A DNA stretch of 64,000 nt, taken from positions 21,067,557-21,131,556 of the forward strand of contig OZ023273.1 in assembly GCA_964007475.1 (NCBI GenBank), read 5' to 3'. Numbering within the stretch: position 1 is the first letter of the stretch; every line of letters begins with the position of its first letter. The notes under the pieces were generated by a model. That model was not told where the DNA came from. It did not search any database and worked only from the letters and a program-made list of their open reading frames with translations. The position numbers and the translations under genes are program-made. The stretch comes from Hybos culiciformis (taxonomy: Eukaryota > Arthropoda > Insecta > Diptera > Hybotidae). Shown one piece after another: positions 36,879-46,626 of the stretch.

Positions 36879-39746
36879 ATTTATTGAATCTTATCTAAAA
36901 CACAATAAGTAATTTTTTAGCCGATAACGGTTTTAAGGTTAACTTTGCAATCAATTATAAAATTTTGATTGCAGAATTGCGTTAGAGAACAATATTTTTT
37001 TTTAAGAATTAAGTTATTTGAAATTTGAAATATTTTAAATTTCAAAATATGTATATATTTGCTTAATAAACTCAGCAAAATTAATCGCTAGAAATCTAGA
37101 AAATAGAAATTAGTTCGTTAAATAAAAATATTTTAGTTTTTATTTTATTTATGTAAATATATTTACTTTACAAACCGATATCCTTATAACCATATAATAT
37201 AGGTATGCATGAAGTGTTATTTCACAATAAAGTAAAGTATAGAGTTAGTGAAGCGTATATGAGTATATGTTTATTAAAAAGTATTTCTAGGGACTTCTTT
37301 AATGAAATGAAATAAGTGATAAAAACGTAAATTTAGGTAATAGAGTTTTAAAATTATTAATTCATTCATTGGTAATTTTTTTTTTTTTTTAATTTGTGTT
37401 GATCAATATTTATCTAAAATATTAAAAAATATGTATATAAATGCATCTAAATATTTTCTTTGTTCTACATTTATCTAAAAACTTATATACATTACACATA
37501 CTTAATATACATATAATATACCAATTTGACATTTGTCGTTGTGAAAAATATCGAAAACACTTTCTTTAAATAGTCCAAACTCCAAAAAAATATTCAACAA
37601 AAGTACGAGTGGTAAAGTTATCTACTTACTACATTACCTTTTAAATAATGGTAATATCTTCTTTCTGTAATTAAAGAGCTCAAAACATTAACATTTGCAC
37701 AACATTTTTTTTTTTGAATTTTGTGCACAAAACCTTTTTTTCTTTTCGATGAACAAAATACAAGACTTTAATAACTTTCCAAGTAAAGAAAAGTAAGAAA
37801 TAAATAGCTTAAGAACAAAATATTTAATTGTTACAAATTTTTTTTATGTGAATAAAATACAAAAGATTTTATTAATAATATTTATTAATACATGAATAAA
37901 TATAGCACAAAATGTATATAATACATTATGAATTAAAGTACGAATTTAAAAATTTATTTTTAATACGCAGATAAGATTAAAAGAATTGTTGAAGAATTAA
38001 AAAAAAAATCGATTGAAATTCCCATAAAATGTGTTACAAAAAAAAAATTGAACGTACAAATTCAAGTATCATACGTCAGTTTTTAACGTATTAGAGCACA
38101 TTGCAACAAATAACATATTACTTCAGATATTTACATTATATGAATATTTCGTTTTCATGTTTATAGTCATTTAGATATAAAATTATTGACACGTGACCCT
38201 CAATATTATTTTACAATATTAAATTAGAATCGGTTTTAAACAAAAAAAAAAAAGCTTTCCTCTTTAAAAATTGTTACATAAAATGAAATGTAAATTTTAC
38301 AAAATTTATGATGCTATTTATAAAAATGATAAATTTTTCCTAACATAATATGGAAAAAGAATTTTTTTGACATTTTATTATGTATAAATATTAAATATTC
38401 TAAAGAAAGAAATCCAAACTCGTACCATGAAGAACTTAAAAAAAAAACATTGTTTCTTGTAATTATTATTCAGAACTCGTCGAGAAAGCATAACTCTGCA
38501 CTATACGTTAAATACCATTTTGCAGTATTTTAAATGCACTTTATTTAAATTTCTCTGAATGAAATGCACATAACTATTTCTACGACTTCACATAAAAAAT
38601 ATATATTATTTTACAATATTTTCCTTTTGGAAATAATAAATAACAATAATTGAGATTTTAATACACTTCAATAGCAAACTGGTGAATGGCAACAAGCCCA
38701 AAAGACTATTTTCATGTTAAAATGTATAGCTAAAAAGTTTCTTTGTCACATTAACTGTACTTCAGAAGAAATTTTGATTCATTTTTTTTTTCACATTTTT
38801 CGTTAAGATCAACACAAAATCGTAAAAATACAGAACAGTACCACATGAATGAAGAATGTACCTACCTCGTACGATCGCTCTCTACCATTATACCAATTTT
38901 TATCGGAATAGACTTCCATCCCCAGTTCGAATTCTTTATTAAAATTGCTTTAATCGACATTTATCTTCCCGTATACTAGTTTTCATCCCAATTCATTCAA
39001 TTCAAAATAGTTTTGAAATAACAATTTATTTCGGTGCTAGTTTTAAGTTGTTCTTTCATTCATCAATAAATACATAAATAATAATCTAACGCTTGTCCAG
39101 TTTTATTAAAGCATGTTTTAAACCAACTAAAATGTTTGGATTTTGTGAATCTATTTATATTTGAGAATATCTAAATTTCACTATTTTATAGCTCAGTTAG
39201 TCAAGAAGAAATACAATTACAGTATAACATTCAGAAACACATACAACATAGGAATACCTAGATTTCATAAATATTCTTGTAAAATTGAAATCTTTTTTAA
39301 GACTATTAAATTTAGACAAGAAAATTTTATGTACCTCTGAAAATTCAATTTGCTTAGTCCTCATTCATAAAATTACATACGATTGAAACTGAGGACGTAA
39401 TATAATAAAAAAAAATACCTGTACTAATTTTGAATTCAAATCATTTTCAAATAACAAAAAAACATTTTTGTCTTTACTCTTTAGTATCCTTCTACAAAAT
39501 ATTATGAAATATTGAACATTTATAATTTTTTTGCATAAATTCTGATGATAATTTAAATGTGTAAAAAATGAAAAAATTCTTTTGTTTTAATGACAAAACT
39601 TAGGTACATAGTTTGTTGATTTGTTTCAATCATATAAAAAAATCAATTTGAATTTGTCATTAAACTATATATATATTATATATGTATGTATGTATGTGGT
39701 TAAATTACTCTAAATGACTTTTGAAGTTAATAATGAATTAATTATT
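36879..39746. other. Gene-free A+T-rich stretch
   Basis: Upstream flank of takeout-like gene 2. No exon, RNA gene or element with defined ends. A short TATG repeat lies near 39683-39697. Confidence 0.5.
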
Positions 39747-39756
39747 GGATGCATGT

Positions 39757-40083
39757 CAGTTGTACAATTACCAGTTGTACAATTTTTTTGTACCAGTTGT
39801 ACAATCCAAAATACCACTTGAACAATTTAAAATTTAATTGTACATCTGGTTTTTTTGGATTGTACAAGTGGTAAAAAGATTCCACTTGTACAATTGACCA
39901 CTTGTACAGAGAAGAACCATTTGTACAGACTAGTGCCAGTTGTACAATCCAGTTGTACATTTTAGACCAGTTGTACAATCTCGATTTTTTCGAATTAACC
40001 ACTTGTACAATTTTTGACCAGTTGTACAATCTTTTTTTTTTTTGTAATTTACCACTTGTACAATTTTTGACCACTTGTACAAT
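39757..40083 (+). repeat. Left CCASTTGTACAAT array
   Basis: About 16 irregularly spaced units, mostly ACCAGTTGTACAAT or ACCACTTGTACAAT, with two units inverted near 39836 and 39863. The TGTACA core is itself palindromic. Spacers are mainly T-rich (TTTTTGACC, TTTTTTCGAATTA). Confidence 0.9.
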
Positions 40084-40119
40084 CTATATTTTATAGAATT
40101 AACGGCTACATGACATAAC

Positions 40120-40770
40120 CGCGAATGTCATAATTAAACCGCGAATGTCATAAACAAAAATCCTCGCGGCCTTATTTTATTTTTAAAAGTGAAATAAGAC
40201 CGTGACCAAAAAAAAAGTTTATCGGAGGTCTAATTTCATTTTTATAAATGAAATAAGGCCGCGTAATCTTGTAAGGTGAGCACAAAGGGCAGGGGGCCCG
40301 CCGCCCTGCTACCCCTTCCCTTTGTGCTCACCTCACAAGATCGGAGGTCTAATTTCATTTGTAAATGAAATAAGACCGCGTAATTTTGTGAGATGAACAA
40401 ACAGGGCAGAGGGCAGCGGGCCTTGCTGTCCCGTGCCCTGTGTGCTCACCTCACAAGATCGGAGGTCTAATTTCATTTTTATAAATGAAATAAGGCCATG
40501 TAATCTTGTGTGGAAAACACACAGGGCAGGGGCCAGCAGGGCGGCGAGCGGACAGTTAGTCAGTGGGATTTACGGCTGGCGCCGCAAATCCCACTGATCA
40601 ACCGCCCGCCCTCCGCCTGCTGCCCTGTGTGCTCACTTCACAAGATTTTTTATTGAAGTCTTATTTCATTTTGAAACATGAAATTACTACGCGGCCTTAT
40701 TTCATTTATAAAAATGGAATTAGCCCTCCGAATTTTTTTTTTTTTTTTCAAAGTGAAATAAGGTCGCTAG
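40120..40770. repeat. Three-hairpin GC-rich core of the composite element
   Basis: A module alternates with large hairpins. The module (GGAGGTCTAATTTCATT, then AAATGAAATAAGGCCGCG) is itself a small palindrome. The hairpins at 40267-40341, 40382-40461 and 40503-40647 share stems of the form ATCTTGTGAGGTGAGCACA / TGTGCTCACCTCACAAGAT, then AGGGCAGGG / CCCTGCCCT-like. The third also contains GTCAGTGGGATTTACGGC facing GCCGCAAATCCCACTGA. The GAAATAAGGCCGCG module is shared with the hairpin element at 8166-8340. Confidence 0.85.
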
Positions 40771-40877
40771 GACTTTTTTTGCGGCGAAGCGAATGGGATG
40801 CGGTAGCGGCACCCATTATGCACAACAGCTTTTCCATACATTTTGCTTATTTTTTCACGGTTATAACTTTAACATAG

Positions 40878-41195
40878 AGATTGTACAACTGGTCAAAAAT
40901 TGTACAAGTGGTTAATTTTATAAAAATAAATATTGAACACCTGGTCCAACATTGTACAAGTGGTTAATTTGAGAAAAAAAGGATTGTACAACTGGTCTAA
41001 AATGTACAAGTGGTGAAAACTGAATTGTACAAGTGGTACAATTGGATAAATCGATTGTACAACTGGTAAATTGTACAACTGGTCAATTGTGCAACTGGAT
41101 TATTTTTTACCAGTTGTACAGAGAAAAAATACCAGTTGTACAATTTTTTTCTCCATACAAATTGAAAAATTGTACAACTGGTAATTGTACAAGTG
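40878..41195 (-). repeat. Right ATTGTACAASTGG array
   Basis: About 14 units in the opposite orientation to the left array, with two inverted units near 41109 and 41130. As on the left, both the C and the G variant at the fifth base of the unit occur intermingled. Confidence 0.9.
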
Positions 41196-41540
41196 GCACT
41201 CACCCTAATTATTCAATTAACAACGTTTCCTAGTTAAGAAGCTAAATATGTCAAAAATTATCTTAATAGCAAGAGTTGGTTGAAATGTTAAATTATTCAT
41301 GTGTTTATTATTCACTTATATGTAACTAAATAACTTAATTTCCGTTATTTTACTAGTTAAGATCTGAACTATATAAAATTGACATAAAAAGCAGAGAAAA
41401 CCGAAAATATACATAATATACATGCAAATCTGTTTTTTTGTATTACACTGGACTACACTCATTTTGGTGTCTAAGATTTTAGACCTGATTTTGGGTATAT
41501 TTTGTGAGCTGATACAAGAAAACTAGTCACATTTTTCATA

Positions 41541-41788
41541 TCGTCTGCTGAGAAATGAAACAACGTATGACATTTATACGTCATTATTTGACAATAGCAC
41601 CATTCGATTCCTCGTACTCGATTTTATAAGTACAACTACTTTGCAATATTCTTAATATTGATTAAAATGTGTTTTTTAGATGAAAATTGTACGCTACTTG
41701 ATATTTTTTTTTAATTTTCAAATCTCTAAATTTAAATTACTCGAAATTATACTTTTCATTATACGTTGTTTCATTTCTGAGCAGGCGA
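41541..41788 (+). mobile_element. TCGTCTGCTGAG-type MITE, copy 2
   Basis: 248 bp with ends TCGTCTGCTGAGAAATGAAA and TTTCATTTCTGAGCAGGCGA, flanked by TA on both sides (41539-41540, 41789-41790). The interior is nearly identical to copy 1 apart from a short deletion. It abuts the conserved repeat-associated coding fragment at 41789-41956 and probably inserted into it. Confidence 0.92.
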
Positions 41789-41956
41789 TATCAGCTCTTT
41801 ATCTTGATTGCCAATTTCAATACCAAAGTATACAGAATACAAGCGAATTACCGTGTCATTAATCGGCTTCCGTTGATCTTTCATTATATACTCACCGCAT
41901 ATGTAACAAAACATATCAGGATCGTTAATGCAACTTCTTGACTTACTTGCCATCAT
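41789..41956 (-). pseudogene. Fragment of a repetitive arthropod zinc-binding-type protein
   Basis: The - strand frame starts with ATG at 41956. It reads MMASKSRSCINDPDMFCYIC, continues GEYIMKDQRKPIND, then SVYFGIEIGNQDKE, where it meets the MITE and loses similarity. The C-x-n-C-x-x-C spacing followed by KDQRKPIND and GDQDK-like motifs is a pattern I recognise from a very abundant uncharacterised arthropod protein family that appears to travel with mobile elements. That recognition is from memory and was not searched. Only the N-terminal part is left and no continuation appears beyond the MITE. Confidence 0.55.
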
Positions 41957-43477
41957 AAATTTATAGTATTAATGTCATAAAAGTAGTTATAACATGGACT
42001 GATTTTGAATAAAACCGTAAAAAATTTGAAATAAGAATTGTAGGTAAACCAGAGCTGTCAGCTGACATCTAGTAGCAGCAATGTAGTTCATACTAACTAC
42101 TTTACCGACTACAGATGCGAACAGAGCTGCTCCAATACAAAATTTTTTTTTTGTAGGCCAGTGTTATAATTGAGATTTTTATAGGAAACTTCATAAATGA
42201 AAGTTCAAAAATCATCAGTATACATATTCCTTAAAACCAAATCAAAGAGAAAAAAATCTTCTCCTTGTAATTTATACTTTTTTACAAGCTTTTCATGTTA
42301 TCCTTATTTTCTTGCTTTGAGCTGTTGTTTCTAAATAAAAATGAAAGTATTAATGCTTTTAACTTGATATTCGTATGTACAATTACATAATACATGCAGA
42401 AGATTATAAATTGAAATTAATAGCATTAATTTCGTTTATGTTAGGGAAAAATTCACTGTACTTTTTATTTCATGTATATACATTGTACACAGTAGAATTA
42501 GAGAATACCACGAAAAAAAGATTTGGAAACCAATTCATAAGCTTAAAAAATAATAATAATCACTTAACCAAATATTTACGACTATTATGTGAAAATAATA
42601 CAAAATCTAATATGTATAAGAATACCTACCACAAAACTATAAGTTTGTTAACAAAGAGAAAACAATTATTTCCATACATTTAGTTAAAATTTGTTTTACA
42701 AATACACATTTGTACGTTAAAGCTATACATTACACTTATATTGTTTGTTATAATTACGGAAGCTTCTTCGAGGTTTTCAGAAATTTTTATTTATTTATAT
42801 CGCAAAAAAAAAATGGAAAATTGTAGATATTTGTAGTAGAGACACAAAAATTGTTTCGACATATTTGACAACATTTAACTTGCTGCAGTTCTTAGAGTTT
42901 TCTAACAAATGAAGCTTGTGCGTATATGCTCTTGCTCTGTTTTCTTTTTTTTCTAGCAAAAAACTTTCTGTAACCAAAACCTTTAGAAGCACTTCGAATT
43001 ATGTCTTGCCAAACTATTGTTGAACTTCTCATGAAACTTTAGGTACACTGAGTTTGGGATTTATGATTGTGTTTGAAGATTTTCTATTGCTTCCGAAAAG
43101 TAAATTTTTTTTTCTTTACAGTTTTGGCTTATTTTAACAATTTTAGATATAAAAAATATATAAAATTATTTTAAATATATATTTTATTTTTTTTTATATA
43201 AAAAATATATAAAAAAAATATATATATTTAAAATAATGTAAAATATTAATTGGTATAATAAATATTCTCTAACGAAAAAATTTAATAAAAGAATACAAAT
43301 TAAGAAATGTTTATTATCGCACAATATTAGAAAATCACAAATTAATGTAATAATTTTTTAACATTGAGGTTTAATTTAATGTTTCTAAAATACTAGTTGC
43401 AAATACTAGTTGCAATTACCCGGTTTCACAGGGGAATGCTGATCTTACAATAATATCAAAACACTGTTTGTGTGTGT
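41957..43477. other. Gene-free stretch with small duplications
   Basis: Nothing gene-like beyond a slightly GC-richer patch at 42045-42130 containing CTGTCAGCTGACA, possibly a continuation of the adjacent repeat-associated sequence. AAATACTAGTTGC is duplicated in tandem at 43388-43413. An A/T-only foldback lies at about 43148-43240. Confidence 0.5.
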
Positions 43478-43757
43478 TTGAAAAGTGGGCTATGATATAA
43501 TAAATTTCAAAATTGCTGTATAGCCCTTCTCCGGAGTCCTGAGACCTCGGGTGAGCGTCGTTTCATTCCAGACTACTAAATACCCGACTTCAACAATTTA
43601 TATATAAATAAATTTCAAAACGGGTTTCTAAATTAGCCCTCAGATCAACATTTTTAGTATCCTATAATCATTTTGGATCTCTAGGCTAATTAATTTCAAA
43701 ATTTCAACGAAATCAGTCCAGCAGTCAAGACTTGATTTGCGGACAGAGAAACATAGA
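43478..43757 (-). repeat. Interspersed repeat, copy B (inverted relative to copy A)
   Basis: In reverse complement it follows the order of the block at 1-275: a GATTTCGTTGAAATTTTGAA stretch, TTAGAAACCCGTTTTGAAAT, GAGGTCTCAGGACTCCGG, and a closing GCAATTTTGAAATTTA. It is diverged but collinear. The + strand also shows AAATCAGTCCAGCAGTCAAG, similar to AAATCGGTCCAGCCGTTCAT at 55363-55382. Confidence 0.75.
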
Positions 43758-44640
43758 ATTTTCATTTTAATTTATTAGATAATAATATATTTGTTGATAA
43801 CTTATTCATTTAAATTTAAACTTAATTTTTTCAAAAACTTGAACTTTATTATGTTGATTATTTATTTGAAAGAACTTTGATTCATTCAGTGTAACAAATA
43901 CTTTGAATGACATTCAAATAAAAAGAATCGAAATGGTGAAAAAAAAATGTTTATTAAACATTGTTTTAGATATTTAAATTTTATGTTTCTCTCTATTGAT
44001 TCAACTTTGAGATTTGGAATCTCTTCATAATTAGAAAGATTTCTTATTTTATTAAACGGCTAGAAATATTATCTTGATTAACGTTAAGTTTATGTCCGTT
44101 TTATCTTCTGTTTCCTTCTATTGCACGACCTCACAACGAATTATGGTTTGTTCAAACTACTGATGATAGTTGTGCCAAATTTTTTGACTTAATTTTTTAA
44201 TATTTTTAGTTTCATTTCTTTGAATAATATTTAAAGTAATCCTTTTTATACATACTTTGTTGCAATTGATACTTCCTTGGCAACAAGTTAAGAGCCAACT
44301 TCCTGCTCTTCCTGTATTTTCTCGGCAAACATGTTCCGCTTAAACTCGCAACCGTCTTAAGTTAAAATTTCAAAATGACATTTTGTGAAGTATTGGAAAT
44401 TCGTTTTCTGCCTGCGCTTCACGGATTTGCAAATAATTTCCTTTTAACTAACCTTCCTATTTCTTATACAAAATACATATTTTTTTAAGAATAAAAAGTA
44501 ATCCACATAAAGTGTTTTGGTGACTAATAAATAAAAAAATTGCTGTGTTCAATATTACTTTTTTGTGATGTATACATAATATATTTGAGTATTAAACATC
44601 TTTTATAAGTAAGTTTAGAATGGACGTAAATTTTGTAATA

Positions 44641-44808
44641 CAGTGAAACCTGCCTAAGACGGAACCGCAACGGACCGGAAAATAGTTCCGTCTTAGGCAG
44701 TTTTCCGTCTTACACGGGTTGATTTGAAAGGAAAAATCAAAAAAAAAAAAGTTCCGTCTTATACAGGTTTCCGTCTTATACAGTTTCCGTCTTAGACAGG
44801 TTTCACTG
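44641..44808. mobile_element. pogo/mariner-like MITE
   Basis: 168 bp with terminal repeats CAGTGAAACCTGCCTAAGAC and GTCTTAGACAGGTTTCACTG, flanked by TA on each side (44639-44640, 44809-44810). The CAGTGAAACC start and TA duplication fit Tc1/mariner or pogo-type elements. The interior repeats CCGTCTTA-NNCAG several times in both orientations, so the element is largely built from copies of its own subterminal motif. No transposase frame. Confidence 0.9.
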
Positions 44809-45015
44809 TATATGCAATTCTGCCTGAAACAAAAACAAATTAAATCAAATCCCAAAAAAGTCTAAGAATGAAGAATTTGTCTGTAAAATTCAAAGTAGAA
44901 TGTCAATAAGGATGTTAAAATATTGTATTTGTAAGATAATAAAATAAAAAAATATACTAAAAAGACACTAAAAAGAATATGATGATAATAAAGATGACGT
45001 TTCTTTTATACATAA

Positions 45016-45554
45016 AGGCCGGTATTCAACTGAAGATAAAGTACAAGATAAATTTTATCTTGAAAAGAAACATTATTGAGTGAGATAAAAATTGACACTA
45101 AATATATTTTGATAAAAACTACCTAAAGAATTTTATTTTTAATTTATTTACCTCCCAACCTTCATCCATTTTATTTAATTAATTTTACCAATATTATTTT
45201 ATTTTATTAAATTAAACTATTGTTTTAATTTTAAATTATTTATCAATTTCAGTTTAAAAATTATTTTAGTTTTCTGATTTTTGTTTGTTTTCTTCAAACA
45301 ACAAACGTCAAATTCTTTTTACACGACCTAATGTCAAAATTTATCTTGAAAAGAATGTTCAAAACATTCTTTGCAAGATAAATTTTTGAAATAAAATTTA
45401 TTTGAGTGAAAAAATTTTCATACAATTTTTACTCAGATAAATTTCCATTTATCTTCAGTTGGGTACCGATAAATTAAATTCACTCAACTAAAATTTATCT
45501 CAGATAAAATTTTATATGAAAAAGTTGATTTTATCTCCAGTTCAATACCGGCCT
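45016..45554. mobile_element. PIF/Harbinger-like MITE
   Basis: 539 bp with ends AGGCCGGTATTCAACTGAAG and CTCCAGTTCAATACCGGCCT, flanked by the 3-bp duplication TAA (45013-45015, 45555-45557), typical of PIF/Harbinger. Subterminal and internal copies of AAGATAAATTTTATCTTG-like palindromic motifs recur (45050, 45345, 45385, 45500). No coding capacity. Confidence 0.88.
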
Positions 45555-45649
45555 TAATACTTATTCGCAGTCAAATATTCAAGGATATGTTAAATGATAA
45601 AATATCTGAATCTGAGTTCATATGTGAAACCGAACGTTCTCTTAATGCT

Positions 45650-45784
45650 AGGTTTACACGCTTATGCAATTTGCAACAATCGATTAGGGCAAGTTAGAGA
45701 AATTTTCTGTCACAACAGATTAATACATAACCCAAATTTTTTAATACAAGTCAATTGGCGCAAATCGCATGAGCGTGTAAACCT
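45650..45784. mobile_element. Short TIR element, AGGTTTACACGC family
   Basis: 135 bp with inverted ends AGGTTTACACGCTTATGCAA and GCGCAAATCGCATGAGCGTG followed by TAAACCT. No target duplication is clear in the flanks, so the superfamily is unassigned. A 103-codon frame crossing it is not a gene. Confidence 0.75.
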
Positions 45785-46360
45785 GTGTAGCATAACAGAA
45801 AATAACACATATACCCTTTCTATTATAAATTTCTATTATTTTTTAATCAAATTGCACATTAAAAGCTTGAAAAGAAACTTCTATCATTATAAAATAGTAA
45901 TATGAAATACAGAAAATGTAGAGAAAATTTTTTATCCTTGCCGCAGGTACGAACTTAAAATACCTCTCAAAAGCTTTTTTTTTGCCATTAACATTATTTT
46001 GTTTATTTATTTACTATTGTATAGAATTCAATGTGTTAGTGTAATTATTCATTAATTTGAATCTTTTTTTGTCAACGCTTTGTTTACTAAAAAAGAATGT
46101 CCTTTTTTAAATTTTTTGTATTTTCAGCAGAAAATATATGAATTCAGTAGTTGAAAATCTTTTTTTGATTTTCGTTTGAGAATAATGAATTCTTTTTTTT
46201 TTTTTTTTTGAATTAATTTTAATAATTTTATGAAAAAAGGTAATTTATACTTTATTTTTGAAAACTTTTTGCTTTGGGTGAACAAATTTTTTTTTAATTC
46301 TCTGCAATTTCATTGTTTTTAGCCCTTTTTCTATTCATATGGTATATATGTTACAAGTTA

Positions 46361-46626
46361 CGGGGAATGTGCGAATTCCGGTGAATGTGAGTTTACTTTT
46401 GGTAAATGTCAATATTACAGTACATTTACCGTCCCGATTGGCCCCATTTTTGTGTAGAGCGTAGAGGGGATACTCCTTATCCAAATAGGGGAGTGCGGGG
46501 TGGTGGGCGGGCGAACTGGTGGGCGGTCAGTGGGAATTGCGGCGCCAATCGGGCCGGTAAATGTAATGTAATTTTAAAATTACGGGTTTTTAAACTCACA
46601 TTCACCGGAATTCGTACATTCGCCCT
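46361..46626. mobile_element. GC-rich foldback element
   Basis: The outer arms pair CGAATTCCGGTGAATGTGAG on the left with CTCACATTCACCGGAATTCG on the right. The inner arms pair ACATTTACCGTCCCGATTGG with CCAATCGGGCCGGTAAATGT. The centre is very GC-rich (GTGGTGGGCGGGCG) and contains GGTCAGTGGGAATTGCGGCG, a motif shared with the third hairpin of the 40-kb element and with 27121-27138. A 77-codon frame through it is an artefact. Confidence 0.85.

Larger units (their letters stand above)
39747..41204. mobile_element. Composite FB-like foldback element
   Basis: The outer ends are inverted arrays of a short repeat. The left array (39757-40083) carries about 16 units of CCASTTGTACAAT type, and the right array (40878-41195) about 14 units of the reverse complement, ATTGTACAASTGG. 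The extreme ends match as inverted repeats, with CAATTACCAGTTGTAC near the left end and GTACAACTGGTAATTG near the right. Flanks TTAATTATT (39738-39746) and CTAATTATT (41205-41213) agree at 8 of 9 bases, a probable target duplication. The GC-rich core (40120-40770) is a chain of hairpins. Short-repeat inverted ends around a loop are the architecture of Drosophila FB elements. No transposase is present, and frames translated through the arrays are artefacts. Confidence 0.85.

Noticed and set aside
39742..41233. Several 60-110-codon frames on both strands (39742-40074, 39902-40096, 40563-40877, 40893-41078, 40997-41203, 41033-41233)
   Set aside because: They are translations of the CCASTTGTACAAT arrays and hairpin core; the repeated LYNWSK/LVQL-type peptides simply reflect the DNA repeat.
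44592..44855. 87-codon - strand frame with repeated ETCLRRK-like peptide
   Set aside because: Translation of the repeated CCGTCTTA motif inside a MITE.
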